Shown: positions 10,591 through 22,143 of the stretch, piece after piece
Position numbering within the stretch: the first letter of the stretch is position 1
How the letters are laid out: the number at the start of each line of letters is the position of its first letter
NCBI RefSeq assembly: GCF_947172395.1
Contig: NC_069083.1
Span: forward strand, 17,826,501 to 17,890,500
Reading direction: 5' to 3'
Origin: Bicyclus anynana
Taxonomy: Eukaryota; Arthropoda; Insecta; Lepidoptera; Nymphalidae
Length of the DNA stretch: 64,000 bases
Translations under genes and position numbers: made by a program
The notes under the pieces: generated by a model
Databases searched by the model: none
The model's input: only the letters and a program-made list of their open reading frames with translations
What the model was told of the DNA's origin: nothing

Positions 10591-11600
10591 TGCAACCAAA
10601 ATATAAGCAAATGTACATTTTTCAAGTGATTTGACATATCAACTTATATTACTTGGTTATTAGACCAAGCAGACGTTATTAGACCACCATATGGTAAGTT
10701 ACAATATTTTTCTGAACCCGGCCAACTTTTTGGATTAATAATAATAGATAAGCCCTGCATTCTGTAAAGTTACAGCACTGTGACATCGCTCATTTCCATG
10801 GCAACTTCATTGTAATTGACATTTTATTTTTGACATCACATAGAAATAAAGTTTAAATTCTAATGAAACTTGTTCTAGGCGAATATTACATCGACGAGTA
10901 TAAAATAGCGGAATCACACCCCAGGTCTTAAAACTGTGCTTACATCTGCAATCATGGACACAAGTGAACCATTGACATATGACTACATTGGTCCCACATT
11001 GGGCGCCAAAGTCCCATTTCGGGCGCCAAGATTTTCACTTAGAATTATTCATGCCGTATGTTCCAGATAGTTTATCTACGATTCGGTTGTATGCTCAAAT
11101 TATAACACTACCCGTCACACTAACGCCGGCGATGAGCGCGTCTGTCATGCCCCTTCTCAAGATGCTGCGATAAGGCTTTCAAGGACTTTAGTATAGGCTT
11201 ACATAGATGACGGCGTAGGTATTTGTGAGTTATTTAATGCACTATTTTAATAAGAGAAATATACCGCATATAATCAGTTAAATAGAATACTATTGTCATA
11301 AATAACTGAAGACTGAAATGAAATTTGAAATAATTAAAAACAAAGTTGTAAAAATTTAGGTTACAACAAGTGTATAAACTTTTTTGTATTTGTCTACTAA
11401 TTGTAATTGTTAATTAAGGTACTAAGGAACTGTCTTACGAGTATACATGTAGAAACTTTGGGGTAATATAAAAAAATAAAATAATGGGGCAAAAAAGGAA
11501 AAACCACGTTTTTCAACCACCAATTAAGGCATACGTGGTAAGCTATCGTGTTCATAAAGTAACACCACAGCGCAACATCATAGTTCAATGGGACGGCAGA
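10591..11600. other. Intergenic, no feature seen
   Basis: About 1 kb of AT-rich DNA. No exon with both splice sites or conserved motif was found on either strand. Confidence 0.5.
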
Positions 11601-11835
11601 CTGACATGACATGACTGATCAGATCAGGAGCAAGACCGACAACTTAAGGTGCTCTCCAAGGTACTAAGATGTGCCAATATTGCAAACTTCCCAATCCCAG
11701 ACTGCTATTCAGATTTTTCTTGTAAGAAAAATCCCAATAACGTATTTTTTTTTGTTGGTCTGACCCGGGATTCAAACCCTGAACCTCATTGTCCGTAGCT
11801 GAATTAGCCAACCACGGGACCAATGAGACAGTTTA
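11601..11835 (-). mobile_element. tRNA-derived SINE, minus strand, family unassigned
   Basis: At the right, the minus strand reads as a tRNA-like head: CCGTGGTTGGCTAATTCAGC and a B box GGTTTGAATCCCGGG. The body includes ACTTAAGGTGCTCTCCAAGG and GATGTGCCAATATTGCAAAC. Related to, but different from, families A-C. Confidence 0.5.
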
Positions 11836-12490
11836 CAAAGAATATGGTAAGCCCACATTCACACGAGAGATATATTGTGTGAAGGTCTAATTCCAACACC
11901 CAAAATTGAAAATGCAACACGTAAAAAAACACTTTAAAAATTGAATGTCTGTAAAAAAAAACTCTCGTGCGAATGAGGGCTTAAGGTAACTATGACACGA
12001 ACACGTGACGTAGTATAATGTTGGAAGCACAGTACAATATAGTTCAATAACTGGTTCACATCTGGGCCTCACGTGCGACGTCATTAGGGGTGGCGCTTTC
12101 ACGACTTCATTACGTGTTTATTGTACAGTTGCGTTTGCAATGTTGTAGTTTTAAGTAGGGCTGAATGTTGTTATGTGTAATCATGTTTTAATTAGAAATT
12201 TAAATTTGATATGATCAAACAGTGTAAGAATGGCAACATATTTTAATATGCTGTCTGTAATTTGTGAATGACAGGTGACAGCAACTGTCACACACTGAGA
12301 AAACCACCACGACACTTATGTAACCCGCTTCATTGTGGTCTTATATTGTAACCTGTAATATTAAAATAATAATAAGAAAGCAGTAATAAATAATATTATA
12401 TCAATACTTAAAAAGTGTTTAATTACAAATATATACAACATTTTCAATTCAACAGCAGCAATGATATACACGATGGCACGAGAGTTCGTA
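11836..12490. other. Intergenic, no feature seen
   Basis: Nothing recognised. A small inverted repeat (AGGTGACAGCAACTGTCACAC) sits near 12270-12290. Confidence 0.45.
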
Positions 12491-12494
12491 GTTT

Positions 12495-12909
12495 TTCCAA
12501 ATGTCTTTAAACAGTGCGTGTTGTCAGTGATGACCTATGGATTCAGGACTTGGTCGCTAACTATGGGTCTCATAAGAAGGCTCAAAATCGGTGGGCGATG
12601 GAGCGAGTTATGCTTGTAGTTTATCTCCTTGATCGAATCAGAAATGAGGATATCCGCAGAAGATCGAAAGTCACTGACATAGCTCAGCAGTCGCGAAACT
12701 GAAGTATCAATGGGCAGGCCACATAGTGCTAAGAACCGATGGATGTTGAGGTCCCAAGGTGCTGGAATGGCAACGTCGCACCGGGAAGCGTAATGTTGGG
12801 CGACCCCTAAGCTGGACTGAGGACATCAAACGGGTTGCAGGGAGCCGCTAGCTGGAGACCGTTGTATTTCGAAATATTTCAAGCAGTGCATGTTCATCAG
12901 CTGTTAATA

Positions 12910-12966
<57 letters not shown>
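12495..12966 (+). pseudogene. RTE-like LINE 3' end, family 2, with (GAT)n tail
   Basis: This encodes the last part of an RTE-clade reverse transcriptase ORF plus 3' end. The start translates as FKQCVLSVMTYGF, a common RTE block. Then follow MERVM and DRIRNEDIRRRSKVTDIAQ at 12598-12690. A frame break follows, then remnants of the GHI and GRP blocks. It ends in about 20 GAT units (12908-12966). It is 5'-truncated and cannot encode a functional enzyme. It is the best preserved family-2 fragment, and shows that family 2 carries the same tail type as the family-1 element at 40136. Confidence 0.85.
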
Positions 12967-12968
<2 letters not shown>

Positions 12969-14049
12969 GCACAAGATATTAGAAAATGGTAAAATCTATG
13001 TATGACAGAACCTCTTCTCTTTCCAACGGTATTGGACGCTTGTGCGTATATAAAAGATCTACTAAAACTAATTTGTACAAAAACTGAGTAAATTTTGTCC
13101 GTCCTCCATGATTCTGGGACTTACGAGTATATATCGAGAGGCTTTAGTAAAACGCATCAATTTCACTCTGAACGAAGTGTCCGCTTAGGAAGACAGTTTC
13201 GACATACCAGTACACACCGTAAACTGATAACACCCCTGTTTTTGCGTAATGGGTTAAAACTTTTCATAGTCAGTAGGTTTAATAAACATGGGGTGGTAAG
13301 TACTCTTCGCGAAGAACAGAATAAATAAAAAAAATGTGTCAACCCTGCTATTATAGCAGGCGGGTCTGGTAAAGAGGTGCTCAAACAAGGCTCGCTTATG
13401 CCCTTCGACATATGAGACGGCGGAATGCTCATCACGTCCGTGTCGTTACTCTCCGCACTCTCCTGGCATTACTCTCCGAACTCTCCCGGCATGTCCCCGG
13501 TATTTAACTGGGCCCTGCTTATTATTCCGGGGCTAAAGGGCGCTTGTTTTACACGCAGATTACCATCTTTTAGTGCGTAGATTAGCATGAGTTTTAAAGG
13601 ATCGCCCATGAAAATCATCTTAATCTTAATCACAATAGCAAGTGTGGTACTAAAGGATGATATTTTTTGTGCCAGAGCAATAGTATTCTGTCGATGTGCT
13701 GTATAACGAGGGCGAGTTTCGAATTCACTTCTATCTTTCTCATTTTAAAGTGTTGTTTTATATCTCGTCTCTAGTTGTTGTAGTTTTCATCTTCGGCTTA
13801 CAAATCGCCTCGCCGCAAAATAATGTGATATCGCAAAAAAATAATTACTGGACGCCATTTTTTTTACCTAAAATTGTGTTAAAATAATGTATATTTTAAA
13901 AATATTATAATTGAAAAGCACAGTAAGTATAAATATAAAAAAGAAAATTAATGTTAAAAAAATAGCCTTGTGTAGAAAAGTGTTTTTCGAGATATAACAT
14001 TAGGTATACAAAAAATATAATTGTAATTGTCCATCGAAGGAGCGCAAAA
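12967..14049. other. Intergenic, possible unclassified repeat in the middle
   Basis: The block 13345-13600 is more GC-rich than its surroundings (CTCTCCGCACTCTCC, CTCTCCGAACTCTCC as near direct repeats). On the minus strand a frame reads SIPPSHMSKGISEPCL, but I cannot assign it. I see no gene. Confidence 0.4.
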
Positions 14050-14176
14050 TATCATCATCATCATCACCATCATATCAGCCGATGGACGTCCACTGCCTTT
14101 TGTAGGGATTTTCAAACATCGCGATCCTGAGCCGCCTGCATCCAGAGATCTCTGCTACTCGCTTGATGTTCACCAA
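14050..14176 (-). pseudogene. RTE-like LINE 3' end fragment, family 2
   Basis: An (ATC)n tail at 14052-14071 is followed on the plus strand by CAGCCGATGGACGTCCACTG and GAGCCGCCTGCATCCAGAG, then stops near TCGCTTGATGTTCAC. Only about 100 bases of LINE body remain. Confidence 0.75.
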
Positions 14177-14950
14177 TAAATTAATTTACTAAATCTAATC
14201 GGCTCAAACATGAAAAAGCAGTAGTTGATAATTAAACAAATATAAATATAAATATACTTAAACAATACACATCACTGTCTAGCTCCAAAGTAAGCATACA
14301 GAGTAGCTTGTGTTATGGGTGCTAAGATAGTTGATATTATAATATTAATATACAATTATATACTACATATAAATACTTATATAATGTATAAATACACACA
14401 GACACTGGAAAACACCCATGCTCATCACACAAATATTTTCCAGTTGTGGGAATGGGCCGTGGATGCAGAAAGCAGGGTCACTACCCACTGCGCCACGCGG
14501 CCGTCAAATTCAATTTACTAAAATGTATTATTTGGGCGCGTGACTAACCCTGGAATTCATAGTCGTGAAGTGAACAATCCCCCACAAACCAATATTCAGT
14601 ATTCACCCAGGGGCTGACTATTGAATCATCCTTCATTGCATTTCATAAACAAACTACTGGAGAGCCTCTAGGTGACTGGAGTTTCAAGCAAATGTTGTCT
14701 ATGATTTTACATTAGATCTTTGAAAATTCTGTGACACAACCACAGAGAGACGTATTTTGTTAATTCTTTGACATTTTACAAAATAATTGAGTTTCTAATA
14801 TTTTCATTTACTTTTTGTTTTTATTTATCGTAGTAAAATTTAATTCGTTCAAGTGTACAATAGATCAATTTTATCAAAAAGTTTCTTTCTCACAAGAAGG
14901 AGTTGTTAGAAAAATATTGAAGTTATGTGGACGAACATGATCATATACAA
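14177..14950. other. Intergenic, possible tRNA-like SINE remnant
   Basis: CACTACCCACTGCGCCACGC at 14479-14500 resembles the head of a tRNA-derived SINE on the minus strand. Nothing else is identified. Confidence 0.4.
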
Positions 14951-15240
14951 AATTATCAGCCGATGGACGTCCACTGCTGGACATAGCCGTCTTGCATGGA
15001 CTTTCAAAAACAACGGTCTCGAGCCGCCAGCGTCCAGCGGCTCCCTGCAACCCGCTTGATGCCCTCGGTCCACCGAGTGGGGGTTCGACCAACACTGCGA
15101 TTTCATCGGCTCTTCGAACTATGTGGCCTGCCCATTGCCACTTCAGCTTCACGACTCGCTGTGCTACCTATGTCAGTGACTTTGGTTTGTCTGCGGATCT
15201 CCTCATTTGTGAAACGATCACGCAGAGAAATCCCAAGCGT
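14951..15240 (-). pseudogene. RTE-like LINE 3' end, family 2
   Basis: Read on the minus strand: RIRNE-like, KLKWQWAGHIVRRADE, then the VEPPLGGPRASSGLQGAAG region. Plus-strand landmarks are CAGCCGATGGACGTCCACTG at 14958 and CACGCAGAGAAATCCCAAGC at 15217. The family's KVLEWRP part is deleted. No (GAT)n tail remains. Confidence 0.8.
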
Positions 15241-16243
15241 ACTATTTACTATATAAGTAGTTTGATATTTCATACTTTTGTAATGTGGAATCCTACTTGA
15301 AATAAAAAAAATATTGTAAGAGGAAATTTGTTTATTTTACTCAAAACCACCTATAATTACCTGAAATAATTACAAGTAGGTACTATTATGCTGTATTTTC
15401 TTACAATTTATAGTAAGTGCAGTAAATAAATATAAGTGTAGCTTATCCTTAGGAATAGTGGTAAAATTGCATTTCACAAAGCTTTAGATCACATAATATT
15501 ATATATTTAGGAGGTAGGCTTGGCCCGGTAATGGGCTGATAATAATGAACCACACAGTACTTATTGCAATTCTAAAATCAAACCTATATCCTTTTAATAC
15601 AAAGTTTAATTAATAACAACAATAAATACATAATTTACATATAACTTATTGTTATTATTGTATATTTTTATAGGGCCAGACTTAAATGAAAAATGCAGAA
15701 GTAAACATTTAATAATTATCTTTATTAAAGATGTGAATCAATAAATTTCATTCAATTAAGATTTGTATACATTTTCTATTGTTATGGACTTCAGAGTGAG
15801 TGACCACCTTACAACATACTGCACTCACTCCTACTACCTCTATATTAAATGCTGCTGACTTTTCAAGGTATGTGGGTCTTCCAATTACTGTGATCTGAAA
15901 ACTCGGATTTTCAAGGACCAAAGTATTCTCAGTATTCTTGGTAAAACAGTATTCTCAGAGCTCATCACTGCTATTCCCTGCCATGATAGCCGGTTTCTTT
16001 AAATCTGTGCATAGGGTCCTCCGGGGTTGTTTATATGTATACCTATGTGTGCCATCAATACAGCTTGACTTGTGGCATTTCTGTTATTTCATAGAATGCT
16101 TGATGGAATGCACATACAGTCTGAAAATAAACATTATGTTAGTTACATTTATGTAGGTTATAGGTATATTTCCTAAATCAAAACTAGATAGGTATACCTA
16201 ACATTTATATAGGTTAGATTACAAACAAACAAACTAATTAAAT
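15241..16243. other. Intergenic, no feature seen
   Basis: AT-rich sequence, no recognised exon or transposon. Confidence 0.5.
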
Positions 16244-16500
16244 TCTTCATCATGAGTATGTTAAGCATGAGTCTCCTCTCAGAATGAGAGGGATAAGGTC
16301 CACCACGCTGGCCCAATGTGAATTGGCAGACTTCACACATGTAGAGACAATGTTTTTCCTTCACCGTATGAGACATGTAATATACATTTAAATTCATAAA
16401 ATGCATATAACTGAAATGATTTGGAGGTGCATGTTTCAGACAGCATTTGAACCTACACCCTCCGAATAGAAGGCAGAGGTCATATCTACTGGGCTATATG
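16244..16500 (-). mobile_element. SINE family A, diverged
   Basis: CTCCTCTCAGAATGAGAGGG, CCACCACGCTGGCCCAATGT and the head (ACCTACACCCTCCGAAT, GGTCATATCTACTGGGCTAT) are preserved on the minus strand. Internal deletions around 16285 and 16340. Confidence 0.8.
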
Positions 16501-16514
16501 GATTTTGACCTACT

Positions 16515-16905
16515 CCTAATTTATCTATACTAATATTATAAACAGGAAAAATTTGTTTGTTTGTTTTGAATAGGATCTGTAACTACTGAACTGATTTGAA
16601 AAATTCTATCACTGTTGGGAACCTACAGCATCATAATAAAAGGCAGAGGTCATACCCACTGGGCTAATTGGTTTTATATCTACTCCTAATTTATCTTTAA
16701 TAATAATAGAAACAGGAAAGATTTGTTTGTTTGTATGTTTTGAATAGGCTTTGGAACTACTGAACCAATTTAAAAAATTCTTTCACTGTTGGGAAGCTAC
16801 ACTATCCCCGAGCTCTATAGGCTATATTTTATCCCCATATTCTTACGGAAATGGGAACCACACAGGGTGAAACCGCGCGGCGTCTTCATGAACAAAAAAT
16901 TATTG
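16515..16905 (+). mobile_element. Two tandem Helitron-like copies
   Basis: A first partial copy begins ATCTATACTAATATTATAAA at 16521 and breaks off near AACCTACAGCATC. A second starts near 16690 and runs to GTGAAACCGCGCGGCGTC at 16867. Segments AGGCAGAGGTCAT, CTACTCCTAATTTATCT are repeated between them, so this looks like a local duplication. Confidence 0.6.
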
Positions 16906-17274
16906 ATATTGAACAAAGGTACGTACCTGATAACATCCCGTTTCATAGAATCGAAGTGCTGCTAGAATGTATAATACTAGCGGTATTGGTATTCCTCTCT
17001 TGGTCTTCTGTGTTCATTCTTCATCAAACAGAGGCATATTATGCCTAATATGAGAATCTTTCGTACATTCCATATCGCCATAGTATTATACTGGGTTTAC
17101 GCAATTGCGAATATATATCTTGGGCACTGATATAACTCGCTGTTTATAACTTCACTTATAACGATCCGAACGTCCACTTTCTAATAAATAAATCACGAAT
17201 AACAACAAAAAAAAAATGCCAGGGGATGGTTTGGCTGACAAATATCGGTAATTCAGCAGTCAGCCGCCAGCTCC
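16906..17274. other. Intergenic, no feature seen
   Basis: No recognised element. Confidence 0.45.
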
Positions 17275-17392
17275 TGTCAAATGAGGGGTTTCTTTTGTCT
17301 ATGAAACGCGTACGGGTTGAATTCGACACATAGCGGCTGAATAATCCCCTTAGGGGCCCCCTACTACGACTATGAATTCCACCGTAAGATAA
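17275..17392. mobile_element. Partial foldback MITE related to the one at 3223
   Basis: TTGAATTCGACACATAGCGGCTGAATAATCC followed by ACGACTATGAATTCCACCG corresponds to the right half of the Harbinger-like MITE (CGACACTCAGCGGCTGAATG, ACGTCTATGAATTCCACTG). The left arm is rearranged. Confidence 0.6.
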
Positions 17393-17922
17393 AGTTTGTT
17401 TGGGTAACCCGAGCAAGATATTCGGGCGCTTGTGTGCATCGCGTAACATTTGCATAAGCGGTTGTGCATATAATAACATAATTGCATAATAAGCGAAATT
17501 GCAGCATATGCATATGCACATATTCCAGCTTGAAGCACTGTTAGCTCGCTTTCTATTGTTTTCTATTGTTTATTTGAATATAGAATGCTTGTAACTTTGC
17601 TAATTTATACGTCGGAAGGAATAGCATATGTATGACTGGCATGTTAGTCCAGTTGTTATACAGAAAGAAAGAAAGAAAAAAACATTTATTTCATTCTTAA
17701 CACTATTGTAATGCCCATACCATTTAGACAAGTCAAAAACCTAAAGTAGTCTAAGTATTAGAACATCCTATGTCATATTTGGGATAACCTTGAAAAAGGA
17801 TCCAGCTCAGCATTATGCTACATGTACCAAGTAAATGTTGGACATACAGCACTGATTTTCAGCTGACCACATTGAATCAGGTGACACCACTGAAAAATTT
17901 AGTCACATAGTGACATAAAACT
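17393..17922. other. Intergenic, no feature seen
   Basis: An AGAA-rich run at 17665-17685; otherwise nothing recognised. Confidence 0.45.
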
Positions 17923-18292
17923 ACCATCATCATTAGGTGCCTTCTTCCAGCTGAAGTTTGGCTGTCATGTGTAGAAAACTCTTCCGGTCTTTTGCAGTAT
18001 TTTTAAGCTGTGTATATGTTAGCTTGGTCCACTTTTTGACATCATCACTTACTTCGCTGTCTTCCTGGAGCACGTTTTCCGGGTATCTTACCTTCTAGGA
18101 TCAACCTAGGAAAATCATAGAGGGATCCCCTTTGCAGATGCCCGAAAAATGCGATTTTCCTCCTCTTAATGATTGTCATGAGGCTTCGGTTACAATTGGC
18201 TCTTTTTAAAACTTGATCATTCGAGACGAAGTCTTTCCAGGTAATTTTGAACATTTTCCTTAGCCCCCACATTTCAAAAGCTTGCAACCGCC
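17923..18292 (-). pseudogene. Non-LTR reverse transcriptase C-terminus, family 3
   Basis: The minus strand translates to AFEMWGLRKMFKITW, then VLKRANCNRSLMTIIKRRK, AFFGHLQRG, LILEGKIPGKRAPGRQRS, and after a frame change VKKWTKLTYTQLKNTA. This AFEMW, KRRK, GHxxRG, GKRxPGR order is typical of the region after the reverse transcriptase in RTE-related LINEs, but it differs from families 1 and 2 in this window. The reverse transcriptase core is missing, so it is a 5'-truncated, decayed copy. A short ATC run marks the 3' end near 17925. Confidence 0.8.
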
Positions 18293-18397
18293 AATAAAAC
18301 TACACTAAAAGCAAAACCAAACTAAACATAAATGTTTATAGGAATAAACTAAAATTATTTATGAACTCAAAATTGAGCGACCAAATAATCTATAATT

Positions 18398-18565
18398 AAC
18401 TAGCGGACCCGGTCAAGCTTCGCTTTGACTTTTGTGCACTTCTTTCCTATCCCTACCCTACCCTACACTACTGCTACCACTAGCCTTCCTCTACCTTACC
18501 CTTACTCTACCCCCACCCTACCTCTACCCTACCCCTATCCTACCACTACTCTAAAATAAACTTAA
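18398..18565 (-). mobile_element. Helitron-like element, family H3 (TACCC-rich)
   Basis: The plus strand begins ACTAGCGGACCCGGTCAAGC, the reverse complement of a CTAG-ending Helitron 3' terminus, followed by a run of imperfect CTACCC units to about 18560. A related copy lies at 38495-38780. Confidence 0.65.
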
Positions 18566-18584
18566 TTTTCTTTTTTCCTTCTTA

Positions 18585-18898
18585 TCGTCGTCATTAACCC
18601 ATATTCGGCTCACTGCTGAGCTCGAGTCTCCTCTCAGAATGAGAGGGGTCAGGCCAATAGTCCACTACGCTGGCCCAATGCGGATTGGCAGACTTCACAC
18701 ACGCAGAGAATTAAGATAATTCTCAGCAGGTATGCAGATTTCCTCACGATGTTTTCCTTCACCGTTTAAGACACGTGATATTTAATTTCTTAACTTGCAC
18801 ACAACTGAAAAGTTGGAGGTGCATGCCCTGGACCGGATTCGAACGCACACCCTCCGGAATCGGAGGCAGAGGTCATATCCACTGGGCTATCACGGCTC
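18585..18898 (-). mobile_element. SINE family A, near full length
   Basis: Complete order on the minus strand: head at right (CCTCCGGAATCGGAGGCAGA, GGGCTATCACGGCTC), body, and tail at left (ATCGTCGTCATTAACCC). Good overall conservation. Target duplication is uncertain (ATCGTC on both sides). Confidence 0.88.
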
Positions 18899-19485
18899 AT
18901 CGTCTACAAAACAAATAATAATAATTATGTGTGTTCGAACATAATGATAAATCGAGTTTGCTTGCAAAAGTGCAAAATAAATGCTTACGTTTATTTTGCA
19001 CTTTTTCGTGCTTACGTTGAGTAAAACAATCAAACGTTAATTAATTTTAAAAGCGTACGAGCGAACTCGCCTGAAATACGAAATAAGGATCGTAAAAAAG
19101 GGAATGATTTTATGTCGAGAAGTCGATAACAAAGGACATAAAAACTGTAAAGAATGTAACGGTGATACTCTGGTTTTACGTTCCGAACGCCTTGATGAAA
19201 CGGTCCGTGTATCTTACGGTGTTGATGACGTCGCACGAAAAGTACCTATAGTGTTTACCACAGATATAAGAGGTAACTAGATTTATAAAGTGTCAATTAT
19301 TTGTATTGATACCAGCGTACCCATGGGCATTTATTCCTTTTGTCACAGAACAAAACAAGACTGCTAGTACATGCGAGGACACGCTTGCGTTGTTCCGCAC
19401 ACCCGGGTGAACGCGGGCCACGCCCCCTTGCTACTTCTATTGCTAAAAGCGTTAGCTTTTAGCGTTGTCTGTTCTGTGGTGATTA
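18899..19485. other. Intergenic with a short hairpin
   Basis: An inverted repeat at about 18966-19004 (AAGTGCAAAATAAA and TTTATTTTGCACTT around TGCTTACG). No gene recognised. Confidence 0.5.
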
Positions 19486-19742
19486 CTAGCGGACGCCCGC
19501 GACTTCGTCTGCGTGGAATTCAGTTTTTCACTAATCCCACGGAAACCATGGATTTTTCCGGGATGAAAAGTATCCTATCCCATCCATGTGTTAATCCAAA
19601 GTAAAATCTATTTCCATTCCAAATTTCAGCCAAATCGTTTCAGTAGGCGCAGTGTAAAAGAGGAACATACATACTTACACAATTATACACTTTCACACTT
19701 AAACACATACACACAAACTTTCGCCTTTATAGTATAGTGTGA
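19486..19742 (-). mobile_element. Non-autonomous Helitron-like element, family H2, near complete
   Basis: Plus strand begins ACTAGCGGACGCCCGCGACT and ends CGCCTTTATAGTATAGTGTGA, so the minus strand runs from TCACACTATACT to CTAG followed by T. The inner blocks CAAATCGTTTCAGTAGGCGC and CATGGATTTTTCCGGG match copies at 22930, 23247 and 50083. Confidence 0.8.
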
Positions 19743-20131
19743 TGATAGTGCAATGGACCGTTTTTTTTAAAGCTATGCCGAGGAAATGCCATAGCTAAAT
19801 TTATTTATGGTTCTGTGTTTCTGTTTGAAGGCCATTAGACTTAATACTAGATCTGATACAGTCTGAAGTTCAAAGGCAGAGTATACGTTGAGGTTCTACG
19901 AAAAGTTTCTGTAGGCGATAGTTGTCTACTAAACTTTAGGTAGGCAGCCATCTCGTTGTTCCGTCATCGAAATACACCAATCGAACTGAGAACAACTTAC
20001 ATATTAGGTCTTCATTCAAGAGAAAAATGTTTATTCACGATCATACAGCTTAAACTTTGTGAGTGTGGTTATTCATGACGAGGCGGTGTTGTGATAATCA
20101 TTGAGTACTCAAAATCCCCAAAAGTTGTTGC
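19743..20131. other. Intergenic, no feature seen
   Basis: Nothing recognised. Confidence 0.45.
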
Positions 20132-20402
20132 AGAAGCCGTGATAGCCCCGTGGGTCCTGCCTTCGATTCGAAGAACATAGGTTCGAGTCCGGGGCAGCTA
20201 TGTGCATTTTAAGAAATTAAATATGAAGTGTCTCAAACGGTGAAAGAAAAACATCGTGAGGAAACCTGCATAACAGAGAATTTTCTTAATTCTCTACGTG
20301 ATGTCTGCCAATCCGCATCGGATCAGCGTGGACTATTAGCCTAACACCTCTTATTATGAGAGGATACACGTACTCAACAGTGAGCTGAATATTGTTAATG
20401 AG
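20132..20402 (+). mobile_element. SINE family A
   Basis: Head GCCGTGATAGCCCCGTGGGT with a B box GGTTCGAGTCC, AAGAAATTAAATATGAAGTG, ACATCGTGAGGAAACCTGCA and TGAGAGGATACACG. Part of the head region is deleted after the B box. The tail has decayed (TTGTTAATGAGG). Confidence 0.85.
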
Positions 20403-21096
20403 GTTCTAAAACCCAAAACATGCGCCATGGCTACGTTCATAACTTTGTGCACATAAACATCATATACACAAAATTCGAACAATAAGATTGTGAATAAAAT
20501 ATATAATGTTAAGGGCCTAAGGACTATTCTGTCTTATAGGAAATCGGGTTAAAGGGAGAATTCGCAACAGCTTGGAGATAAGGAATAAGGTCGAGTGGTA
20601 AAAGAGGGAATTATTTGTACGTCCAAGCTGTAGGGGACATAAATTCAACTGTTTACGCTCCGCAAATGCGGCGCGATTGCCGAAGTTTGCGGAAGTTTGT
20701 GAAAGCTGCCGCAGTGTCGCGGACTCCGGGAAATATTCTTTTGCGGTTAAATTATGCCCTACGTTATACTACGTCGATGTACACACGGCGCTGTTTCTTT
20801 TAGATTTACGATTTACTTAAAACAAAGAAAAATATTTATAGCAGATGCCCGTTTAATTTCCTAATACGCATAAATAACATTGTTTTCTATTGGTAAAAGA
20901 TTTAAAAAAAACTTTGTGCTAATAGTGGCAAGAATACTGCTAAATTTCCAAGCCAACCAGCCAGCGCAAAAACTGAGCCAGCCCTTCTGTCACCAGTCGA
21001 TGCAACTAGCCGCGGTGAAAAAAATAGTAAAAAAAATTCTAATCATAAAAAAATTTATTATTTACCTAACAGCTGTAAACCCTCTTCCAAAAGAAT
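20403..21096. other. Intergenic, one GC-rich patch
   Basis: The patch 20625-20720 (GGGGACATAAATTCAACTG, CCGAAGTTTGCGG) resembles 26655-26730. This may be an old shared repeat. No gene. Confidence 0.4.
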
Positions 21097-21176
21097 TGAC
21101 AGCGGTGGGATTCGAACCCACGCCCTTTCGGACTGGTGCCTAAAACCAGCGCCTTAGACCGCTCGGCCACGCTGCC
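21097..21176 (-). tRNA. tRNA-Leu, anticodon TAG
   Basis: On the minus strand the 80-nt gene starts GGCAGCGTGGCCGAGCGG (A box) and ends with GGTTCGAATCCCACC (B box and T arm) and discriminator A. The acceptor arms GGCAGCG and CGCTGTC pair with one G-U. The anticodon stem CTGGT/ACCAG encloses TTTAGGC, giving anticodon TAG that reads CUA leucine codons. The long variable arm (TCCGAAAGGGCG region) fits a class II leucine tRNA. No intron is seen. A short T run (CTTTTG) lies 5-10 nt downstream as a likely Pol III terminator. Unlike the SINE heads, the whole cloverleaf closes, so this is a real gene. Confidence 0.95.
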
Positions 21177-21304
21177 TCGTTGTAACCAGCGCTTAAATAC
21201 TAGATATACTTGTATATACTTACCTATATTCATGACACAATGTCTTAGATTTCTGCCTGTTTTTTTGAAATAAAAAGTGCACCACACTTTTATTATGGGA
21301 GCAC

Positions 21305-21372
21305 GCTATGGAGCGAGCTATGCTCGGGGATCACTGCGTGATTGAATCAGAAATAAGGAGATCCGCATAAGA
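21305..21372 (+). pseudogene. RTE family 2 fragment
   Basis: TATGGAGCGAGCTATGCTCG, TGATTGAATCAGAAATAAGG and GATCCGCATAAG match the block encoding MERAML and RIRNEEIRR in family 2. Only about 70 bases. Confidence 0.6.
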
Positions 21373-21419
21373 ACCTGTTACCATAAAAACTTTTTCACCA
21401 AATATAAACCCACTTTAAA

Positions 21420-21745
21420 GGTGCATTACTCTAAAAAGCGAAAAATAGCATCGTACGAGTACCTATGTTATTTTTATTGATCGGTTTGCAGGCGATGCTA
21501 TGCCAAATTGACTTTTAAAGTTTATTGTTTTTTGACACCGCCTTCAAAGTCGGTTAATTTTTTTGTGAAAAAGATTTTATTTTTCTATGTTTAGTGTGCC
21601 CTAGTATAGAGACCGTAATCTCCACAATATGGGCGACTTTGTTCACTTATTTTAGTTATTTTGATTTTGACACAAAATTACTGAACCGATTTTCGTGAAA
21701 ATTAAATAGGACCAATCTGGAAGTATATTCTTACAAATTAAAAAA
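21420..21745. mobile_element. MITE pieces with GACTTTGAAGGCGGTGT-type ends
   Basis: Contains AAAAAGCGAAAAATAGCATCG, GACACCGCCTTCAAAGTCGG and, further right, TTTTCGTGAAAATTAAATAGG. These occur in the elements at 5481 and 61387 in the same or inverted order. The copy seems composite. Confidence 0.5.
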
Positions 21746-21825
21746 GAATTATCAAAATTGGTTAATAAATTACGAAATTATGAGGTAATAAACACAAAGA
21801 AACATACGCGTCGAATTGTTAACCT

Positions 21826-22143
21826 ATTGCTGGACATAGGCCTCTTGCATGGACCTCCAAGCACAACGGTCTCGAGCAGCCAGCGGCTCCCTGCAACCCG
21901 CTTGATATCCTCGGCCCACCGAGTGGTGTCGACCAACACTGCGCTTTCCGGTGCGGAGTCGCCATTCCAGCACCTTGGGACCCCAACGTCCATCGTCCAA
22001 CTATGTGGCCTGCCCATTACCACTTCAGCTTCGCGACTCGCTGAGCTATGTCAGTAACTTTGGTTCGTCTGCAAATCTCCTCATTCCTGGTTCGATCACG
22101 CAGAGAAACTCCAAGCATAGCTCGCTCCATCGCCCGCTGAGCA
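21826..22143 (-). pseudogene. RTE-like LINE C-terminal region, family 2
   Basis: The minus strand gives blocks corresponding to MERAML, RNEEICRRTKVTDIAQ-like, KW-GHIVG, WTMDVGVPRCWNGDS, RWAEDIKRVAGSRWLLETVV. Plus-strand landmarks are CAACCCGCTTGATATCCTCG and TCGCTCCATCGCCCGCTGAG. Both ends are truncated and the frame is interrupted. Confidence 0.8.

Noticed and set aside
14992..15300. 102-codon plus-strand frame over the RTE piece
   Set aside because: It is antisense to the minus-strand RTE coding remnant.
18410..18560. CTACCC-type repeats as possible telomeric DNA
   Set aside because: Insect telomere repeat is TTAGG/CCTAA; these imperfect CTACCC units lie inside a Helitron-like element.
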